DNA of 64,000 nt from Hepsetus odoe. Taxonomy: Eukaryota > Chordata > Actinopteri > Characiformes > Hepsetidae. The notes under the pieces are model-generated. The model had not been told where the DNA came from, made no database searches, and saw only the letters and a list, made by a program, of their open reading frames with translations. The stretch lies in NCBI GenBank assembly GCA_017165825.1, contig CM029380.1:25291456-25355455 (forward strand), written 5' to 3'. Positions 60,662 through 64,000 of the stretch are shown here, in pieces (position 1 is the first letter of the stretch; the number at the start of each line of letters is the position of its first letter). A program made the translations under genes and the position numbers.

Positions 60662-61590
60662 CTGTGTGAACAATTATTAGGCAAGTGAGTATTTTGATCA
60701 TATCTCCAAGCTGTATAAATTTAAATTCTGTTTGGATTAGAGCAGATCAGGTGATGTGTATTTGCGTAATGAGGGGGGTGTGGCCTAAGGAGATCAACAC
60801 CTGATATCAAGGTGTGCAGAATTACTAGGCAGATTTTGGATTTTATGGCGATGAGATGAGAGTGTCTCTTGATGGACCAGATGTACGGGCCTGTAACTGG
60901 ATCATTAGTGGGACAGAGTGTACTGGTATGGGCTTGTACTAAAGATGAGCTGTTAGACCTTTTCGGGTTGAAGACTAAAAACCATCTCCCTCTAGGGAAA
61001 TAGTCTGATCTTTTGAGAAGACCATTGTATGCACAGCCCCGCTTCTTCATCTGAACTAAACCCTGTTGAGAACTTGTGGACCTTTTTAAATGGGAGAAGT
61101 GAGACTCCATGATGGAGGGATTATGACTGTTATTGAGGAGGAGGGTGTATTTATTGACCAATTATCTTTTTTTATTTCAAAGATGTTTTTTGTAAATTTT
61201 GAGTTGTTTGTTTATTATCCTCCCTTTCACTGGTGGTGAGGGAGTTGCCACCACATTGGAGGATTGTGGGTTAGATTCCCTCACAAGTAGGATTTGCTTA
61301 CAAGTACCCATGGTAGGTACCGTCGTACTGCTCCCCGGGCGCTTTCATAGCTGCCCCCTGCTGCGGTGTTTGAGTGCATGGAGTTAAATCTGGGGTCAGT
61401 TTCATTGTAGTTCACTGTGTGCTTGCTGTGCTGTGACCTACGCAATGACGAGTTATCAATTTCACTTTTTTACTTTCACAACTGATAAAAATAAACGAGT
61501 GAGATGGGAAAATTTTCGTTTTTTAATTTTTTTGTAATAATTCTGCACTAATATTTGTGTAATAATTGTGACTCAGTATGAAAACTTCCT
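60662..61590 (+). mobile_element. Internally deleted Tc1/mariner element with nested SINE
   Basis: The left end GTGAACAATTATTAGGCAAG and right end TTTTTGTAATAATTCTGCAC are decayed inverted repeats. Between them are transposase remnants: a region around 60870-60975 (GATGGACCAGATG, TACTGGTATGGGCTTGTACT) and, at 61049-61095, codons for ELNPVENLWTFLNGR. The latter matches the (D)LNPIENLW segment around the last part of the DDE catalytic domain. Stops and large deletions make it inactive. Confidence 0.8.
61231..61472 (+). mobile_element. tRNA-derived SINE nested in the Tc1-like element
   Basis: Head GGTGGTGAGGGAGTTGCC, decayed B-box GGGTTAGATTCC, GGTAGGTACCGTCGTACTGC, TTCACTGTGTGCTTGCTGTG, tail TTTCAC. 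CTTTCAC at 61224-61230 and 61473-61479 may be the target-site duplication, although the SINE tail itself resembles it. Confidence 0.8.
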
Positions 61591-61993
61591 TGCTCTCAAA
61601 CTAGCTCCACATAGCTCCATATATATAATCCATATATATATATTTATTGATCTTATAAAAGAAATTGCATTAAGAATTTAAACATGGGTGGGTAAAGTGA
61701 AAGTAAAAGTGACTTATTTACATTGTGAAACACAATTTACTCAATGCCTTTAAAAACCAAATATAATTATATATAATTTTAACTCTCCAATAATTTTGTT
61801 TAACTTTCTAAGTATAAATAAGATCACACCCTAAACAGAAAACACACTTAAATATACAAATTTGTCTTTCTGTTTATTACTATATTGAAATCATTCCTCT
61901 ATTTCTACTGCTGCTATTCCTTTTATTCTCTTTTTCCAGAAACACCCTGGAAAGGAACTAAGGAACTGTATTTACAATGAATAAACAAGCGGG
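61591..61993. other. AT-rich intergenic DNA
   Basis: TA-rich tracts at 61618-61645. Part of the SINE-type AAAGTGACTTA motif near 61700. No gene. Confidence 0.4.
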
Positions 61994-62241
61994 GTGTAAC
62001 GGATCATGGTGCTCTGCTCTGATTGGGCACACCTGGTGCCTCGTTATGACTACAGGTGTGCCTCATTGGCCCGAGGGTATAAAGACCCCAGTGAGTCAGA
62101 GCAGAGCGTCAGTCATTCTGGGTGCACGGCTGGTTCTGCTGTGTAAGGTCAGTTCAGTGCTTGTGTGAGTGAACGTTCATGTCTATGTTCTATGTGCTCA
62201 GACTCGGAAAAAACTTTCTGTCCATTTGTGTCCTGGTGTAA
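61994..62241 (+). mobile_element. Possible solo LTR
   Basis: Begins TGTAACGG and ends GTAACA (TG...CA). It contains TATAAA at 62078-62083 in a GGGTATAAAGACC context, as in many fish Ty3/Gypsy LTRs. No internal region or matching second LTR is in the window, and no target-site duplication is clear. Confidence 0.4.
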
Positions 62242-62547
62242 CATGTTGATGGAAATAAAAATTAAATGAGCCCCTGTTTTTGCACACATCACATTTCCCC
62301 CAAAATAATATGTTCACAGGAGTCTGTGTGTTAAAGCGGCCAGAGAGCCACTTTACACCCAAAACATCTAATTAAACATCGTTTTAACACATTATCTCAT
62401 TTGCTAATTTATTCGTAATTCATTCTCAGTTTTAAGCTCCGTGTGTTGTTAGTTTATGAAAGAAGTGTTTCTGTTTTAAAGCAGGTTTTGACGTGATAGA
62501 CTCTGAAACCGGGATTACAGCTGATTAGGAGGCCTGTGTGACTTGGC

Positions 62548-62548
<1 letters not shown>

Positions 62549-62600
<52 letters not shown>

Positions 62601-62655
62601 TCACTGTGTCCTTAGTGCTACTGTTGTTCTCTCAACTTTGCCTGGATCTTCTGCC

Positions 62656-62710
<55 letters not shown>
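62549..62710. repeat. Inverted (GT)n / (CA)n pair
   Basis: (GT)n at about 62551-62599 and (CA)n at about 62657-62710 are separated by about 57 bp of unique sequence, so the two arms are complementary over about 48 bases. Confidence 0.92.
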
Positions 62711-62712
<2 letters not shown>

Positions 62713-62924
62713 AGTAATAGCGTCCTGGCAAGACTGGATGTCACTCAGGGCGAAGCTACAAACTAACAACTGCAGCGCTGACCCGACTTTGTTCACAAAA
62801 TCTTCTGATGGGAATAAAGGACAACGTCTAGAGCAAAGAATATACAGCAACTAAATCACCAAGTCTTCTGTTGTTCATACAGCACTGTGTGTGTGTGTTT
62901 CTGGAATGCTTTTGGTGGAGAGAA

Positions 62925-64000
62925 TGATGGTATTCTCAAATGAAGAAATGATAGTGTTCTAGTGAAATGATAATTGTTTATAATTGGAAGCAATGGTGTT
63001 GTGAAGAGTATTAGTATTACTAATGAAGAAAACTAATAGTATTTATAATGAAAGAAAATGACATAATGTTATAAATGAAAAGAAATAATAGTATTAAATG
63101 AAAGAAGCCAATGGTATTTACTCAAATGAAAAGAAAGTAATAGTATTTATAATGAAAGCCAATGGTATTACTAATGAAAGAAAACAATATTATTTAATGA
63201 AAAACAATGGTATTTAATGAAAGAAATATGGCTTATTTCTATGAAAAAATAATATCTTCATAACCAGAAGAAACAATGGCTGTTATAAATGAAAACAACA
63301 ATGACCCAACAGAAAGAAAATAATGGTATTTAACTCAGAAAAACAATGGTATTTATAATGAAAGCAATAGTATTTACAATGAAGAAACGCAATGACTAAT
63401 GAAAAAATATTATTATTTAACAGAAAACTAATAGTATTTAATGAAAGCAATAGTATTTAATAGAAAAACCAATGGTATTCCTGAAAATAATAGTATTGAA
63501 AAATATTAGTATTTACTAATGAAAAATAATGAACTCAGAAAAATATTAGTATTTAATGTCTTTAATGAAAAAATGACCAGTATTTATGAAGAAAACTAAT
63601 GTATTTAATAAAAATAATAGTGACCTGTGAAAACAATGGTATTATAAATGAAAGAAATAACTCTAGTATTAAACATAAGAAAAATATTAGTATTTAATGA
63701 AAATGACCAGTATTTACTAATGAAAATAATAATGTGGCAAACAGAAGAAAGCCATTGATATTTGACAGAAGAAAGCTGTAGTGACACAATGAAGCATAAC
63801 AGTATGATGAAACTGTGGTGGGATGAAGAAGTATTGGTGTTTAGTGAAGAACGACCTGGTATTTACAATGAAGTGTAATTTGATGAAGAATGATGGTATT
63901 TATAATTGAAGAGAATGATAATTGTTTAATGAAGAGGAATGATGAGTATTTATAATTGAAAGAAATAATAGTATTTATAAATGAAGAGAATAATGATACT
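62925..64000 (+). repeat. Degenerate AT-rich minisatellite reaching the window edge
   Basis: Units of about 22-30 bp built on AATGAAAGAAAATAATAGTA and TTTAT, highly variable in length. The array continues beyond the window. Confidence 0.85.

Overview
The window is nuclear DNA of a ray-finned (teleost) fish. It has spliced vertebrate genes with GT-AG introns, dispersed tRNA-derived SINEs, Tc1/mariner-type elements and RTE-type LINE remnants, and very many (CA)n/(GT)n microsatellites. The species cannot be fixed from the sequence.

Three protein genes are readable, all in the left half. (1) armc9 (minus strand, 250-3852, runs off the left edge): four coding exons of the N-terminal LisH region of a ciliary protein. 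(2) polr2h (plus, 6076-8999): complete five-exon coding sequence of the RNA polymerase subunit RPABC3, 150 residues. It is head to head with armc9 over a shared promoter (about 5.04-5.61 kb) that carries an RFX X-box-like site and tandem ETS-like sites. (3) An MFSD8-like major facilitator transporter (plus, 10349-31666): 11 coding exons, about 473 residues once a single-base frame disruption in exon 2 is allowed for.

The transporter gene is stretched by tandem repeats. Intron 1 holds about 2.5 kb of 15/19-bp units containing AGATCT. Intron 2 is almost wholly a 12.1-kb array of a 60-bp unit, and intron 9 has a 61-bp array. Right of about 31.7 kb I find no convincing gene, only one unexplained open stretch at 55.2-55.6 kb. 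That half holds mobile-element remnants, AT-rich DNA, a less repetitive block (48.3-51.3 kb), an interstitial telomere-like tract (52.4 kb), and further arrays at 41.3-42.5, 56.9-60.4 and 62.9-64.0 kb. The five longest arrays together cover about 20 kb, roughly a third of the window.

The most notable structures are: the giant intronic 60-bp array; a Tc1-like non-autonomous family carrying an internal 69-bp minisatellite (three copies, one with a nested SINE); a 36-bp minisatellite whose unit matches a LINE reverse-transcriptase segment; the X-box at the armc9/polr2h promoter; and the frame break in transporter exon 2. No prokaryote-type system (CRISPR, operon, phage) is present.
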